DNA of 64,000 nt from Pseudomonas svalbardensis (GTDB lineage Bacteria; Pseudomonadota; Gammaproteobacteria; Pseudomonadales; Pseudomonadaceae), in the NCBI RefSeq assembly GCF_030053115.1, contig NZ_CP125619.1:5033501-5097500 (forward strand). Direction: 5' to 3'. Of this stretch, positions 46,641-57,258 are shown in pieces. Both the position numbers and the translations under genes were made by a program. The notes below the pieces were generated by a model. It made no database searches. It had not been told where the DNA came from and saw only the letters and a list, made by a program, of their open reading frames with translations. Numbering within the stretch: the stretch's first letter is position 1; each line of letters opens with the position of its first letter.

Positions 46641-47057
46641 TCCGAAGGCTTCCTGCGTCGTTCGTGCGTTAGTTATAACCCGCCGCTTTGCATTAGCAAA
46701 TGTTTCAGACCAGACACATCCCTCAATCCTGAGTACAAATGTTTCGAATGACAGGTCAGAAACCGACCGTTGCTACGCCTTCCCCGCCCCGTTTGATTGC
46801 AAAGCCCCGCACCCCCAGTGTACAAATGACGGGCTGCTGTCAGGAAACAGGCTTCAAAAGCGCTACTGCGGTCATCCCGTAGCCCCTCTGAAATCCCCTA
46901 AAAACCGTAGCCCTATTGGTAAGACGCGACATTTAATTATAAGATCGCGCCTTCCCCTATTTCGTCGCCCCGTGCGGCTTACGCCGCAGGTCTCGCCCGT
47001 TTTTCAGTTAAACAAGGCTTTGAGTATCTGCGGTCTGTTGCAAAAAGGTAGTCAATG
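46641..47057. other. Intergenic region upstream of argF
   Basis: About 415 bases hold the argF promoter and ArgR operator (listed separately). The rest carries no convincing gene; short frames here have no conserved look. Confidence 0.6.
46911..46952. promoter_or_regulatory. argF promoter with tandem ArgR operator
   Basis: A candidate promoter on the + strand is TTGGTA (46916-46921) and TATAAG (46938-46943) with a 16-base spacer. On the reverse strand AGGCGC-N8-AA at 46947-46952 and TGTCGC-N8-AA at 46926-46931 are exactly 21 bases apart, fitting the ArgR repeat and covering the promoter. Confidence 0.55.
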
Positions 47058-47978
47058 ATGAGCGCAAGGCACTTTCTCTCCCTGATGGATTGCACGCCCG
47101 AAGAGCTGGTCAGCGTGATCCGTCGAGGCGTTGAGCTCAAAGACCTGCGTAACCGCGGCGTACTGTTCGAGCCCCTGAAAAACCGCGTGCTCGGGATGAT
47201 TTTCGAGAAATCGTCAACCCGCACCCGAATTTCGTTCGAAGCCGGCATGATCCAGCTCGGTGGCCAGGCGATCTTCCTGTCGCCGCGCGACACCCAACTG
47301 GGCCGTGGCGAGCCGATCGGCGACTGCGCCATCGTCATGTCGAGCATGCTCGACGCGGTGATGATCCGTACCTTTGCCCACAGCACCCTGACCGAATTCG
47401 CCGCCAACTCGCGCGTGCCAGTGATCAACGGCCTGTCCGATGACCTGCACCCGTGCCAGTTGCTGGCCGACATGCAGACCTTCCTAGAGCACCGCGGCTC
47501 GATTCAGGGCAAAACCGTGGCCTGGATCGGCGACGGCAACAACATGTGCAACAGCTATATAGAAGCGGCGATCCAGTTCGACTTCCAGTTGCGCGTCGCT
47601 TGCCCGGAAGGCTTTGAACCCAACCCTGAATTCGTGGCCAAGGCCGGCGATCGGGTCACCATCGTCCGCGATCCGAAGGATGCCGTACGCGGCGCCCACC
47701 TGGTCAGCACCGACGTCTGGACCTCCATGGGCCAGGAAGAGGAAACCGCCAAGCGCCTGAAGCTGTTCGCGCCGTTCCAGGTCAACCGCGCCCTGCTCGA
47801 CCTGGCCGCCCCGGATGTGCTGTTCATGCACTGCCTGCCGGCCCACCGTGGCGAGGAAATCAGCGTCGACCTGCTCGATGACCAGCGCTCCGTCGCGTGG
47901 GATCAAGCCGAAAACCGTCTTCACGCACAAAAGGCCCTGCTCGAGTTTCTCGTCGAGCCGGCGTATCACCACGCATGA
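47058..47978 (+). CDS. argF: Ornithine carbamoyltransferase (anabolic)
   Basis: The 306-residue enzyme makes citrulline from ornithine and carbamoyl phosphate. Motifs are [11 protein letters not shown] (carbamoyl phosphate), [32 protein letters not shown] and [14 protein letters not shown] (ornithine/Cys site). I use the second of two adjacent ATG codons (47058) to give the usual [11 protein letters not shown] start. The stop overlaps the ATPase start (ATGA). Confidence 0.96.
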   Translation: MSARHFLSLMDCTPEELVSVIRRGVELKDLRNRGVLFEPLKNRVLGMIFEKSSTRTRISFEAGMIQLGGQAIFLSPRDTQLGRGEPIGDCAIVMSSMLDAVMIRTFAHSTLTEFAANSRVPVINGLSDDLHPCQLLADMQTFLEHRGSIQGKTVAWIGDGNNMCNSYIEAAIQFDFQLRVACPEGFEPNPEFVAKAGDRVTIVRDPKDAVRGAHLVSTDVWTSMGQEEETAKRLKLFAPFQVNRALLDLAAPDVLFMHCLPAHRGEEISVDLLDDQRSVAWDQAENRLHAQKALLEFLVEPAYHHA

Positions 47979-49084
47979 GCCATCCATTACTGCTGAACCT
48001 GCGCAACCTTGCCTGCGGCTATCAAGACCAGCGCGTCGTGCAGAACCTCAACCTGCATTTGAATGCCGGCGACATCGGTTGCCTGCTGGGCTCTTCGGGT
48101 TGCGGCAAAACCACTACCCTGCGGGCGATTGCCGGTTTCGAACCGGTACACGAAGGTGAAATCCAGTTAGCGGGAGAGACAATCTCCCGCGCCGGCTTCA
48201 CTCTCGCCCCGGAGAAACGCCGGATCGGCATGGTGTTTCAGGATTACGCACTGTTTCCGCATTTGAGCGTGGCCGAGAACATCGCCTTCGGGATTCGCAA
48301 GCACCCGCAAAAGGATCGCGTCACCGAAGAATTGCTGGAACTGGTCAACCTGAAAAACCTCGGCAAGCGCTTCCCGCATGAGCTGTCCGGTGGTCAACAG
48401 CAGCGCGTCGCTCTCGCCCGCGCCCTGGCGCCGGAACCGCAATTGCTGCTGCTCGACGAACCCTTCTCCAACCTTGATGGCGAGCTTCGGCGCAAGCTCA
48501 GCCATGAGGTGCGCGATATCCTCAAGGCCCGTGGTACCAGCGCGATTCTGGTGACCCACGACCAGGAAGAGGCCTTCGCAGTGAGCGATCATGTGGGGGT
48601 TTTCAAGGAAGGTCGTTTGGAACAGTGGGACACGCCCTACAACCTGTATCACGAACCGCTGACGCCGTTTGTCGCCAGTTTCATTGGCCAGGGTTATTTC
48701 ATTCGCGGTCAGCTGAGCAGCCCCGAGTCGGTGCAGACCGAACTAGGTGAGTTACGCGGTAATCGTGCCTACACCTGGCCGGTTGGCGGAGCGGTGGATG
48801 TATTGCTGCGTCCGGACGATATCGTTTATGCACCGGACAGCACGTTGAAGGCCCGGATTGTCGGCAAGTCTTTCCAGGGTGCGTCCACCTTGTATCGCTT
48901 GCAGTTGCCGACCGGCGCGCAGCTGGAATCGATTTTCCCGAGCCATGCCGATCATCTGGTGGGTTCAGAGGTCGGCATTCGTGTCGCGGCTGAACACTTG
49001 GTGTTGTTTCAGGCATCGGGCAGTACGGCGGCGCAGATTCCGGTCGTAGAGTCCGGCGTCCGCCGCTACAGCAGCGCCCACTGA
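47975..49084 (+). CDS. ABC transporter ATP-binding protein (Fe/polyamine type)
   Basis: The 369-residue ATPase has Walker [15 protein letters not shown]-loop [10 protein letters not shown], signature [15 protein letters not shown], Walker [13 protein letters not shown], and a C-terminal TOBE domain. It resembles FbpC/PotA-type ATPases. No permease or binding-protein gene is near, so its partners are elsewhere. It overlaps argF by four bases, the same order as PA3537-PA3538, so it follows argF expression and ArgR control. Confidence 0.88.
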   Translation: MSHPLLLNLRNLACGYQDQRVVQNLNLHLNAGDIGCLLGSSGCGKTTTLRAIAGFEPVHEGEIQLAGETISRAGFTLAPEKRRIGMVFQDYALFPHLSVAENIAFGIRKHPQKDRVTEELLELVNLKNLGKRFPHELSGGQQQRVALARALAPEPQLLLLDEPFSNLDGELRRKLSHEVRDILKARGTSAILVTHDQEEAFAVSDHVGVFKEGRLEQWDTPYNLYHEPLTPFVASFIGQGYFIRGQLSSPESVQTELGELRGNRAYTWPVGGAVDVLLRPDDIVYAPDSTLKARIVGKSFQGASTLYRLQLPTGAQLESIFPSHADHLVGSEVGIRVAAEHLVLFQASGSTAAQIPVVESGVRRYSSAH

Positions 49085-49095
49085 CACCCCGTTTC

Positions 49096-49185
49096 TGTAG
49101 GAGCAAAGCGTGCTCGCGATAGCATCGCCACGGTTTAGCTGATGCACCGCGACATCGTTCATCGCGAGCGAGCTTTGCTCCTACA
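49096..49185. repeat. REP doublet, TGTAGGAGC variant
   Basis: TGTAGGAGCAAAGCGTGCTC at 49096 faces GAGCGAGCTTTGCTCCTACA ending at 49185. Confidence 0.85.
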
Positions 49186-49195
49186 AAGATCAGCA

Positions 49196-49978
49196 TCAAC
49201 CCAGCATTAGCGTTCCGCTTGCAACGAGCGTCGCATTCCCACCGATTTTCACCCGATCCCCTTCCAGCCGACAGAACAACTCCCCGCCTCGAGCCGAACG
49301 CTGACAAGCCGTCAGGCTCGACTTGCCCAAACGTTTCGACCAGTACGGAATCAGGCTGCAATGAGTCGAACCCGTCACGGGGTCTTCGTTGATGCCGATC
49401 GCCGGTGCGAAGTAGCGGGAAACAAAATCATGCTGGCTGCCCCTGGCCGTGACAATTGCTCCTGGCCACGGCAGCTTCGCCAGCGCAGCCATGTCCGGCT
49501 GACATTCGAGCACCGCCTGCTCGGACTCCAGCACCACGAACAACTCGTTCGACCCCAGCACATCAACCGCTTCCACACCCAGCGCGCGCTCGACATCTAG
49601 GGTCACGCCCACTTCCGACGGAATGAGCGCCGGAAAATCCAGCCACAAGCGCTCACCCTCACGGCTCACGCTTAGCGGGCCGGACTTGCAGACGAAGTCC
49701 AGTCGCTGGACCGGCTCGTTGTAGATTTCAAACAGAATATAAGCGCTGGCCAGAGTTGCATGACCGCACAACGGCACCTCGGTGGTTGGAGTAAACCAGC
49801 GGATGCGCCAGCCCTGCCCTTCGCGTACCACGAAGGCGGTTTCGGCGAGGTTGTGCTCGGCGGCGATCTTCTGCATCAACTCATCGGCAAGCCAGGCATC
49901 GAGGCGATAGACCATCGCCGGGTTGCCACTGAACGGCCGATCACTGAACGCATCGACCTGATGAAACTCAAGCTGCAT
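49196..49978 (-). CDS. PhzF-family epimerase/isomerase
   Basis: The 260-residue protein has the PhzF layout: VDAFSDRPFSGNPAMVYRLD, the catalytic Glu in EHNLAETAFV, TPTTEVPLCGHATLASAYIL and the second-half mirror INEDPVTGSTHCSLIPYWSK. PhzF proteins are diaminopimelate-epimerase-fold isomerases. No phenazine genes are present here, so the substrate is unknown. The ATG at 49978 follows AGGGAGAATG. Confidence 0.92.
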   Translation of the reverse strand: MQLEFHQVDAFSDRPFSGNPAMVYRLDAWLADELMQKIAAEHNLAETAFVVREGQGWRIRWFTPTTEVPLCGHATLASAYILFEIYNEPVQRLDFVCKSGPLSVSREGERLWLDFPALIPSEVGVTLDVERALGVEAVDVLGSNELFVVLESEQAVLECQPDMAALAKLPWPGAIVTARGSQHDFVSRYFAPAIGINEDPVTGSTHCSLIPYWSKRLGKSSLTACQRSARGGELFCRLEGDRVKIGGNATLVASGTLMLG

Positions 49979-50084
49979 AACATTCTCCCTTTGTCAGGCC
50001 ACCGAGCATGAAGCTGCCGACAATGCGGCACCAGTGACAGAGCCCGTCAATTTGCACCATACAGCGCCGGGCTGATAGTCCGCG

Positions 50085-50555
50085 TCAGGCACGGCCGATA
50101 TCAGCGAACTTCGCCTGGGTATGTTCGGCCAACACCGCGGGTGCCAATTCGACTTCCAGCCCTCGTCGCCCCGCACTGACAAAAATGCTGGCGAAGGGCT
50201 GAGCTGAATTATCGATAAAGGTGCGCAAGCGCTTTTTCTGTCCCAGCGGACTGATGCCGCCCAAGAGGTAACCGGTGGATCGTTGCGCTGCGGCAGGATC
50301 GGCCATTTCGACTTTTTTCACGCCCGCTGCATGCGCCAGGCCCTTTAAGTCCAGACTTCCGACGACCGGCACCACGGCCACCAGCAACTCACCTTTCTCG
50401 CTGGCCGCCAGCAAGGTCTTGAACACCTGCGCCGGATCCAGTCCCAGCTTCTCCGCGGCCTCCAGCCCGTAGGACGCTGCCTTCGGATCATGTTCGTAAC
50501 TGTGCACGCGATGTTCGGCACGAACTTTTTTCAACAAATCCAATGCAGGGGTCAT
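50085..50555 (-). CDS. ybaK: Cys-tRNA(Pro) deacylase YbaK/EbsC
   Basis: The 156-residue protein has the YbaK/ProX fold: [47 protein letters not shown] and [20 protein letters not shown] (active Gly-Gly region). It hydrolyses mischarged Cys-tRNA(Pro). Confidence 0.93.
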   Translation of the reverse strand: MTPALDLLKKVRAEHRVHSYEHDPKAASYGLEAAEKLGLDPAQVFKTLLAASEKGELLVAVVPVVGSLDLKGLAHAAGVKKVEMADPAAAQRSTGYLLGGISPLGQKKRLRTFIDNSAQPFASIFVSAGRRGLEVELAPAVLAEHTQAKFADIGRA

Positions 50556-50926
50556 GACAGCTCCAGACTGGGCGACAGTAGAAAAATACTGCGCTGGATT
50601 CTAGGTCATCGATCAATAAAAGGCTCTATTGCGGCGCTATTTCAAAGGCTTGGCGCCGCCTTATGCCGTTCGTCCACCTTCGGTCTGTCGCGTGAACGAT
50701 GCGGTCATTCATGTGACTAATAGTTCGATTGTGACTGACGGTTCACTTTCGACCTTTGACAGCAGCGTTTCTTGTCTATATTTTTTCGATTCTGAATACT
50801 GTACGAATGTTCCTATCGCAGCACCCTGCAGTAGGCCGAGAACAGGATGGGGATCCTGCCTCGGTGAAAATCGCGCTTTTGACCATGATGCAAAAGCGCC
50901 AGACAACAACAAAAACGAGGTTTTCA
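50556..50926. other. Leader/promoter region of glpF
   Basis: No gene is seen. A GlpR-like half site CGAATGTTC lies at about 50805-50813 and TTTTCGATTC at about 50783-50792, about 120 bases before glpF. A hairpin with AAAAGCGC and GCGCTTTT arms lies at 50873-50900. Confidence 0.5.
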
Positions 50927-51778
50927 ATGACAACTGCTTTACAACAACCGTCACTCTCAAGCCAATGCATGGCCGAATTCTTGGGTACTGCGCTGCTGAT
51001 CTTTTTTGGTACAGGCTGTGTTGCCGCGCTCAAAGTCGCGGGTGCCAGCTTCGGCCTTTGGGAAATCAGCATCATCTGGGGTGTCGGCGTGAGCATGGCG
51101 ATCTACCTGACCGCCGGCGTTTCCGGGGCTCATCTCAATCCCGCCGTCAGCATTGCCCTGAGCATTTTCGCTGACTTCGAAAAGCGCAAACTGCCTTTCT
51201 ATATTCTCGCCCAGATCGCTGGGGCCTTCTGTGGAGCGTTGTTGGTTTACACGCTGTACAGCAATTTATTTTTCGATTACGAACAAACTCACCATATGGT
51301 TCGTGGTACTCAGGCCAGCCTCAAATTGGCGTCGGTGTTTTCCACCTTCCCCAACCCGGTCTTGTCCACGGCACAAGCCTTCCTGGTTGAAGTGATCATC
51401 ACCGCCATCCTGATGGGCGTGATCATGTCCCTGACCGACGACAACAATGGCTTGCCAAAGGGTCCGCTCGCTCCGCTGCTGATCGGCCTGCTGATTGCCG
51501 TGATTGGTAGTTCGATGGGGCCGCTAACCGGTTTTGCGATGAACCCGGCGCGCGACTTCGGTCCTAAACTGATGACTTTCTTCGCTGGCTGGGGTGAAAT
51601 TTCCTTCACTGGCGGGCGCGATATCCCGTATTTCCTGATTCCGATTTTTGCACCGATTGTCGGTGCCTGCCTCGGTGCTGCAGCGTATCGCGGGCTGATT
51701 GCCCGTCATCTGCCCAGCGCCCTACCTGCTACAAAGGACGCAGCACCGGCCATTGACGGCAAACCAAGAACTTCTTGA
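50927..51778 (+). CDS. glpF: Glycerol facilitator (aquaglyceroporin)
   Basis: The 283-residue channel has six membrane segments and two NPA boxes: GAHLNPAVSIALSIF and GFAMNPARDFGPKL. The Asp after NPAR marks a glyceroporin. It lets glycerol into the cell for GlpK. The ATG at 50927 follows ACGAGG. It is the first gene of glpF-glpK. Confidence 0.95.
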   Translation: MTTALQQPSLSSQCMAEFLGTALLIFFGTGCVAALKVAGASFGLWEISIIWGVGVSMAIYLTAGVSGAHLNPAVSIALSIFADFEKRKLPFYILAQIAGAFCGALLVYTLYSNLFFDYEQTHHMVRGTQASLKLASVFSTFPNPVLSTAQAFLVEVIITAILMGVIMSLTDDNNGLPKGPLAPLLIGLLIAVIGSSMGPLTGFAMNPARDFGPKLMTFFAGWGEISFTGGRDIPYFLIPIFAPIVGACLGAAAYRGLIARHLPSALPATKDAAPAIDGKPRTS

Positions 51779-53359
<1,581 letters not shown>

Positions 53360-53396
53360 GCCAAGTACAAGATCCAGATAGGGTTCGTCCACACAG

Positions 53397-53536
53397 CGTG
53401 AAAACGTAGCGAGCGAAGGAAAGACAAGGAAAAAACAGGCGAGGACCGGCTGGGGTCGCACCCGACTTTACGAGGTTGTAAATGAGCGTCCGAGCCTGTT
53501 TTTAACGCAGTATTTCCGAGCGCAGTAGTTTTCACG
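53397..53536. repeat. Long imperfect palindrome between glpK and glpR
   Basis: Outer arms CGTGAAAAC (53397) and GTTTTCACG (53528), inner arms AAAAACAGGC (53431) and GCCTGTTTTT (53494), and a centre TTTAC/GTAAA make a nested 140-base hairpin. It may end glpFK transcription or be a mobile palindrome. Confidence 0.65.
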
Positions 53537-53612
53537 TTGTTTGGAAACTGGTCGGGAGCAGATTCCTGCGTCATCATGGGCGAATTTTGCACGGCAGCCC
53601 AAAGGAAGCCCC

Positions 53613-54368
53613 ATGAATCTGCCTCCCCGTCAGCAGCAAATCCTCGAACTGGTCCGCGAACGCGGCTATGTCAGCATCGAGGAAATGGCTACGCTGTTCG
53701 TCGTTACACCGCAAACCATCCGCCGCGATATCAATCAGCTCGCGGAAGCTAATTTGTTGCGTCGCTACCACGGCGGCGCAGCCTACGATTCCAGCGTCGA
53801 AAACACCGCCTACGCCATGCGTGCCGATCAGATGCGCGATGAAAAGCAGCGTATCGGTGAAGCCATTGCGGCTCAAATCCCCGATCACGCCTCGCTGTTC
53901 ATCAATATCGGCACCACCACCGAATCCATCGCCCGGGCGTTGCTCAATCACAATCACCTGAAGATCATCACCAATAACCTGCATGTAGCCTCGATGCTCA
54001 GCGCCAAGGACGACTTCGACGTTCTGCTGACTGGTGGCAACGTGCGGCGTGACGGTGGCGTGGTCGGTCAGGCCAGTGTCGACTTCATTAACCAGTTCAA
54101 GGTTGATTTCGCCCTGGTCGGCATCAGCGGTATCGATGAAGACGGCAGTCTGCTGGACTTCGACTATCAGGAAGTTCGGGTGTCCCAGGCGATCATCGCC
54201 AATGCCCGACAGGTCATCCTCGCGGCTGACTCCAGCAAATTCGGGCGCAACGCCATGATTCGTCTGGGGCCGATCAGTTTGATTGATTGCCTGGTGACCG
54301 ACCAGCAGCCTGTGCCGGCGTTGGCGCAGTTGCTGAGTCAGCACAAGATTCGGTTGGAAGTCGTCTAA
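53613..54368 (+). CDS. glpR: DeoR-family repressor GlpR
   Basis: The 251-residue repressor has an N-terminal HTH ([20 protein letters not shown], about residues 19-38) and a sugar-phosphate sensor domain ([48 protein letters not shown]). It represses the glp genes until glycerol-3-phosphate binds. The ATG at 53613 follows AAAGGAAGCCCC. Confidence 0.94.
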   Translation: MNLPPRQQQILELVRERGYVSIEEMATLFVVTPQTIRRDINQLAEANLLRRYHGGAAYDSSVENTAYAMRADQMRDEKQRIGEAIAAQIPDHASLFINIGTTTESIARALLNHNHLKIITNNLHVASMLSAKDDFDVLLTGGNVRRDGGVVGQASVDFINQFKVDFALVGISGIDEDGSLLDFDYQEVRVSQAIIANARQVILAADSSKFGRNAMIRLGPISLIDCLVTDQQPVPALAQLLSQHKIRLEVV

Positions 54369-54402
54369 CCCCCCCGACATATTTGGTGCCTGTACTGGCG
54401 CC

Positions 54403-54466
54403 TTCGCGAGCAAGCCCGCTCCCACAGGTTCAGCGCAATCCTTGTGGGAGCGGGCTTGCTCGCGAA
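54403..54466. repeat. Perfect REP doublet (family 1)
   Basis: TTCGCGAGCAAGCCCGCTCC... at 54403-54426 is exactly inverted at 54443-54466. Confidence 0.93.
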
Positions 54467-54511
54467 TACGATCGCCCATGCAACACACCTTCTGCGGCTT
54501 ACCGCACATCT

Positions 54512-54524
54512 AAATGTTCGAAAA
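54512..54524 (+). promoter_or_regulatory. Candidate GlpR half-site upstream of glpD (distal)
   Basis: AAATGTTCGAAA contains ATGTTCG, the half site of the E. coli GlpR operator. It lies about 140 bases before glpD. Confidence 0.35.
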
Positions 54525-54607
54525 TTTTCCTTTAACAGCCCTTCGATCAGTATTTTCAATCGAAGTTAACTGGCTGTGGGCGACTTTATGGGCTACCATT
54601 TTCGCAA

Positions 54608-54625
54608 ATGAACATTAATGTTCGA
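54608..54625. promoter_or_regulatory. Candidate GlpR operator upstream of glpD (proximal)
   Basis: ATGAACATTAATGTTCGA contains the perfect 14-bp palindrome GAACATTAATGTTC and the half site ATGTTCG, 40 bases before the glpD start. Confidence 0.45.
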
Positions 54626-54664
54626 ATTCCAATACAGAAAATCATAAAAGCCCGAGGCTAGCCG

Positions 54665-56203
54665 ATGCCCACTTCTACCTTGCCTACGCCCCCTCTCGCT
54701 GAGATCTACGATATCGCCGTCATCGGTGGCGGGATCAATGGCGTGGGGATCGCAGCGGATGCCGCCGGTCGCGGTCTTTCGGTGTTTCTTTGCGAAAAGG
54801 ATGACCTGGCCAGCCACACCTCGTCAGCCAGCAGCAAGCTGATCCACGGCGGCTTGCGCTACCTTGAACATTACGAATTCCGCTTGGTGCGCGAAGCCCT
54901 GGCCGAACGCGAAGTGCTGCTGGCCAAGGCCCCGCACATCGTCAAGCAGATGCGCTTCGTGCTGCCGCATCGCCCACACCTGCGTCCGGCCTGGATGATC
55001 CGCGCCGGTCTGTTCCTTTATGACAACCTCGGTAAACGGGAAAAACTCGAAGGCTCGAAAAGCCTGAAGTTCGGCCCGGACAGCCCGCTTAAAAGCGAAA
55101 TCACCAAAGGCTTCGAATACTCGGATTGCTGGGTCGACGATGCTCGTCTGGTGGTGCTGAACGCCATGGCCGCCCGCGAAAAAGGTGCCCACGTTCACAC
55201 CCAGACTCGCTGCGTCAGCGCCCGTCGCACCAAGGGCATGTGGCACCTGCATCTGGAGCGCGCCGATGGCAGTCTGTTTTCGATCCGCGCCAAGGCGCTG
55301 GTAAACGCCGCAGGCCCATGGGTCGCCAAGTTCATTCGTGACGACCTGAAGATGGAATCGCCGTACGGCATCCGCCTGATTCAGGGCAGTCATCTGATCG
55401 TTCCGAAGCTGTACGAAGGCGAACACGCGCACATTCTGCAAAACGAAGATCAACGCATCGTGTTCACCATTCCGTACCTGAACCACTTCACCCTGATCGG
55501 CACCACCGACCGCGAGTACACCGGCGATCCGGCTGCAGTTGCGATCACTGAAGGCGAAACCGATTACCTGTTGAAAGTGGTCAACTCCCATTTCAAGAAA
55601 CGCATCAGCCGCGACGACATCCTGCACAGCTATTCCGGTGTTCGCCCACTGTGCAACGACGAATCCGACAACCCGTCGGCCGTTACCCGCGACTACACCT
55701 TGGCACTGTCGGGCACCGGCGAAGAAGCGCCGCTGTTATCGGTGTTCGGCGGCAAGCTGACCACCTACCGCAAACTGGCCGAGTCGGCGCTGGCGCAACT
55801 GGCTCCGTACTTCAAGGACATCAAGCCGAGCTGGACCGCCAGCGCTACCCTGCCGGGCGGTGAAGACATGACCACCCCGCAAGCCTTGTGCGCCTTGATC
55901 CGTGACAAATTCGACTGGGTGCCGACCGAAATTGCCCGCCGCTGGGCCACCACCTACGGCAGCCGCACCTGGCGCATGCTGGAAAGCGTGCAGAATCTCG
56001 GCGATATGGGCGAACACATCGGCGGCGGGCTCTACACCCGTGAAGTCGATTACCTGTGCAGCGAAGAGTGGGCGACCACCGCGCACGACATTCTGTGGCG
56101 TCGCAGCAAGCTGGGGCTGTTCACTACTCCGGCGGAACAGGAAAAGCTCAAGGATTACCTGAACAAGGTCGAACAGAACCGCAGCAAGATCGAAGCGGCC
56201 TGA
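54665..56203 (+). CDS. glpD: Aerobic glycerol-3-phosphate dehydrogenase
   Basis: The 512-residue FAD enzyme oxidises glycerol-3-phosphate at the inner face of the membrane and feeds quinone. Motifs are IAVIGGGINGVGIAADAAGR (FAD), SSKLIHGGLRYLEHYEFRLV and SGVRPLCNDESDNPSAVTRD. It has its own upstream region with GlpR-like sites and completes the glp regulon in this block. Confidence 0.97.
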   Translation: MPTSTLPTPPLAEIYDIAVIGGGINGVGIAADAAGRGLSVFLCEKDDLASHTSSASSKLIHGGLRYLEHYEFRLVREALAEREVLLAKAPHIVKQMRFVLPHRPHLRPAWMIRAGLFLYDNLGKREKLEGSKSLKFGPDSPLKSEITKGFEYSDCWVDDARLVVLNAMAAREKGAHVHTQTRCVSARRTKGMWHLHLERADGSLFSIRAKALVNAAGPWVAKFIRDDLKMESPYGIRLIQGSHLIVPKLYEGEHAHILQNEDQRIVFTIPYLNHFTLIGTTDREYTGDPAAVAITEGETDYLLKVVNSHFKKRISRDDILHSYSGVRPLCNDESDNPSAVTRDYTLALSGTGEEAPLLSVFGGKLTTYRKLAESALAQLAPYFKDIKPSWTASATLPGGEDMTTPQALCALIRDKFDWVPTEIARRWATTYGSRTWRMLESVQNLGDMGEHIGGGLYTREVDYLCSEEWATTAHDILWRRSKLGLFTTPAEQEKLKDYLNKVEQNRSKIEAA

Positions 56204-56221
56204 TCGGCAATCCGGTTAAAG

Positions 56222-56258
56222 CCAAGCCCCTGAATCTCACGATTCAGGGGCTTTTTTG
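56222..56258 (+). terminator. Rho-independent terminator of glpD
   Basis: AAGCCCCTGAATC and GATTCAGGGGCTT form a perfect stem with a TCAC loop and T-run. It can also serve the convergent LysR gene. Confidence 0.93.
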
Positions 56259-56265
56259 TAGGCGC

Positions 56266-57153
56266 TTACTGCGCCAGATGCAGCAACAGGAAATCAATGA
56301 ACGCCCTCGATTTGTGGGGCAAATGCGGGCTGTTGGGAAACACCACGTTGACGGACTGCGAGGGCAGCGAATAGTCGGGTAACAACCGGATCAGCCGCTC
56401 GCTGGCGATGTCGTCCTTGACCACCCAGGAGGGCAGCACCGAAACACCTAGCGACGACAACGTCATGGAACGGATGGCCGTGGAAGAATTGGATTCAAAC
56501 TGATTGATCCCATTGATCTCGACATCACCCATTTGCGGATGGCGCAGCGTCCACTGAGTGGGCGCCTGCAGGTTGCTATTGGCAATCCACGGCACCGCAT
56601 TCAGGTCCTGAGGTTTTTGCACTGGGTGACGCGCAAGGAACGTCTTGGTAGCCACCAGGACAATCTCATAATCCGCCAGTTTACGGCTCTTGAAAGCCGA
56701 GTCCGCCAAGTTTCCAAGACGGATAACCAAGTCTAACTTTTCTGCCACCAGATCATTGAGTGACGAATTAAAGTTATAACTGAGTTTTATTTCCGGGTAG
56801 CGCTCTATAAATTGCGGGATCAGCGGGAGAATATACGCTTCACCGTATTCACTGGTGGAACTCAACCGCAATTTACCGGACACCCTATTATGTCCTTTCA
56901 ATACATTACCAAAAGCATTATCGATATCCGCGACAATACCTTTGAACTCTTCATAAAAATCCTGACCGATTTCGGTGAGGGATATATTTCGGGTATTTCG
57001 AATCAACAACGTCGCTGACAGCACGTCCTCTAGCGCCTTGACATGCAGGCTGGCCATGGCTTTGCTGATGCTCAGGTAATTGGCAGCCTTGGTGTAAGAA
57101 CCAAAATCGACCACGGCCAGGAATGTCTGGACCCGATTAAGATGAGTGTGCAT
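56266..57153 (-). CDS. LysR-family regulator
   Basis: The protein (295 residues from ATG 57153; a GTG at 57168 would add five) has the N-terminal HTH FGSYTKAANYLSISKAMASLH and a substrate-binding domain with GKLRLSSTSEYGEAYILPLI and LSSLGVSVLPSWVV. It resembles the CrgA/LeuO-like group with a short C-terminus. It is divergent from the MFS gene and probably regulates it. It is AT-richer than the metabolic genes around it. Confidence 0.88.
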   Translation of the reverse strand: MHTHLNRVQTFLAVVDFGSYTKAANYLSISKAMASLHVKALEDVLSATLLIRNTRNISLTEIGQDFYEEFKGIVADIDNAFGNVLKGHNRVSGKLRLSSTSEYGEAYILPLIPQFIERYPEIKLSYNFNSSLNDLVAEKLDLVIRLGNLADSAFKSRKLADYEIVLVATKTFLARHPVQKPQDLNAVPWIANSNLQAPTQWTLRHPQMGDVEINGINQFESNSSTAIRSMTLSSLGVSVLPSWVVKDDIASERLIRLLPDYSLPSQSVNVVFPNSPHLPHKSRAFIDFLLLHLAQ

Positions 57154-57258
57154 AGCAATATGGCTCACTGTTAAATCCCGTCAAACATTGTTTCAAGGAT
57201 AGTCGTATCGACAGTTCAAGTCCACCGCCCCTATGCTTTGCGGCAAAGGGGAAACAAC

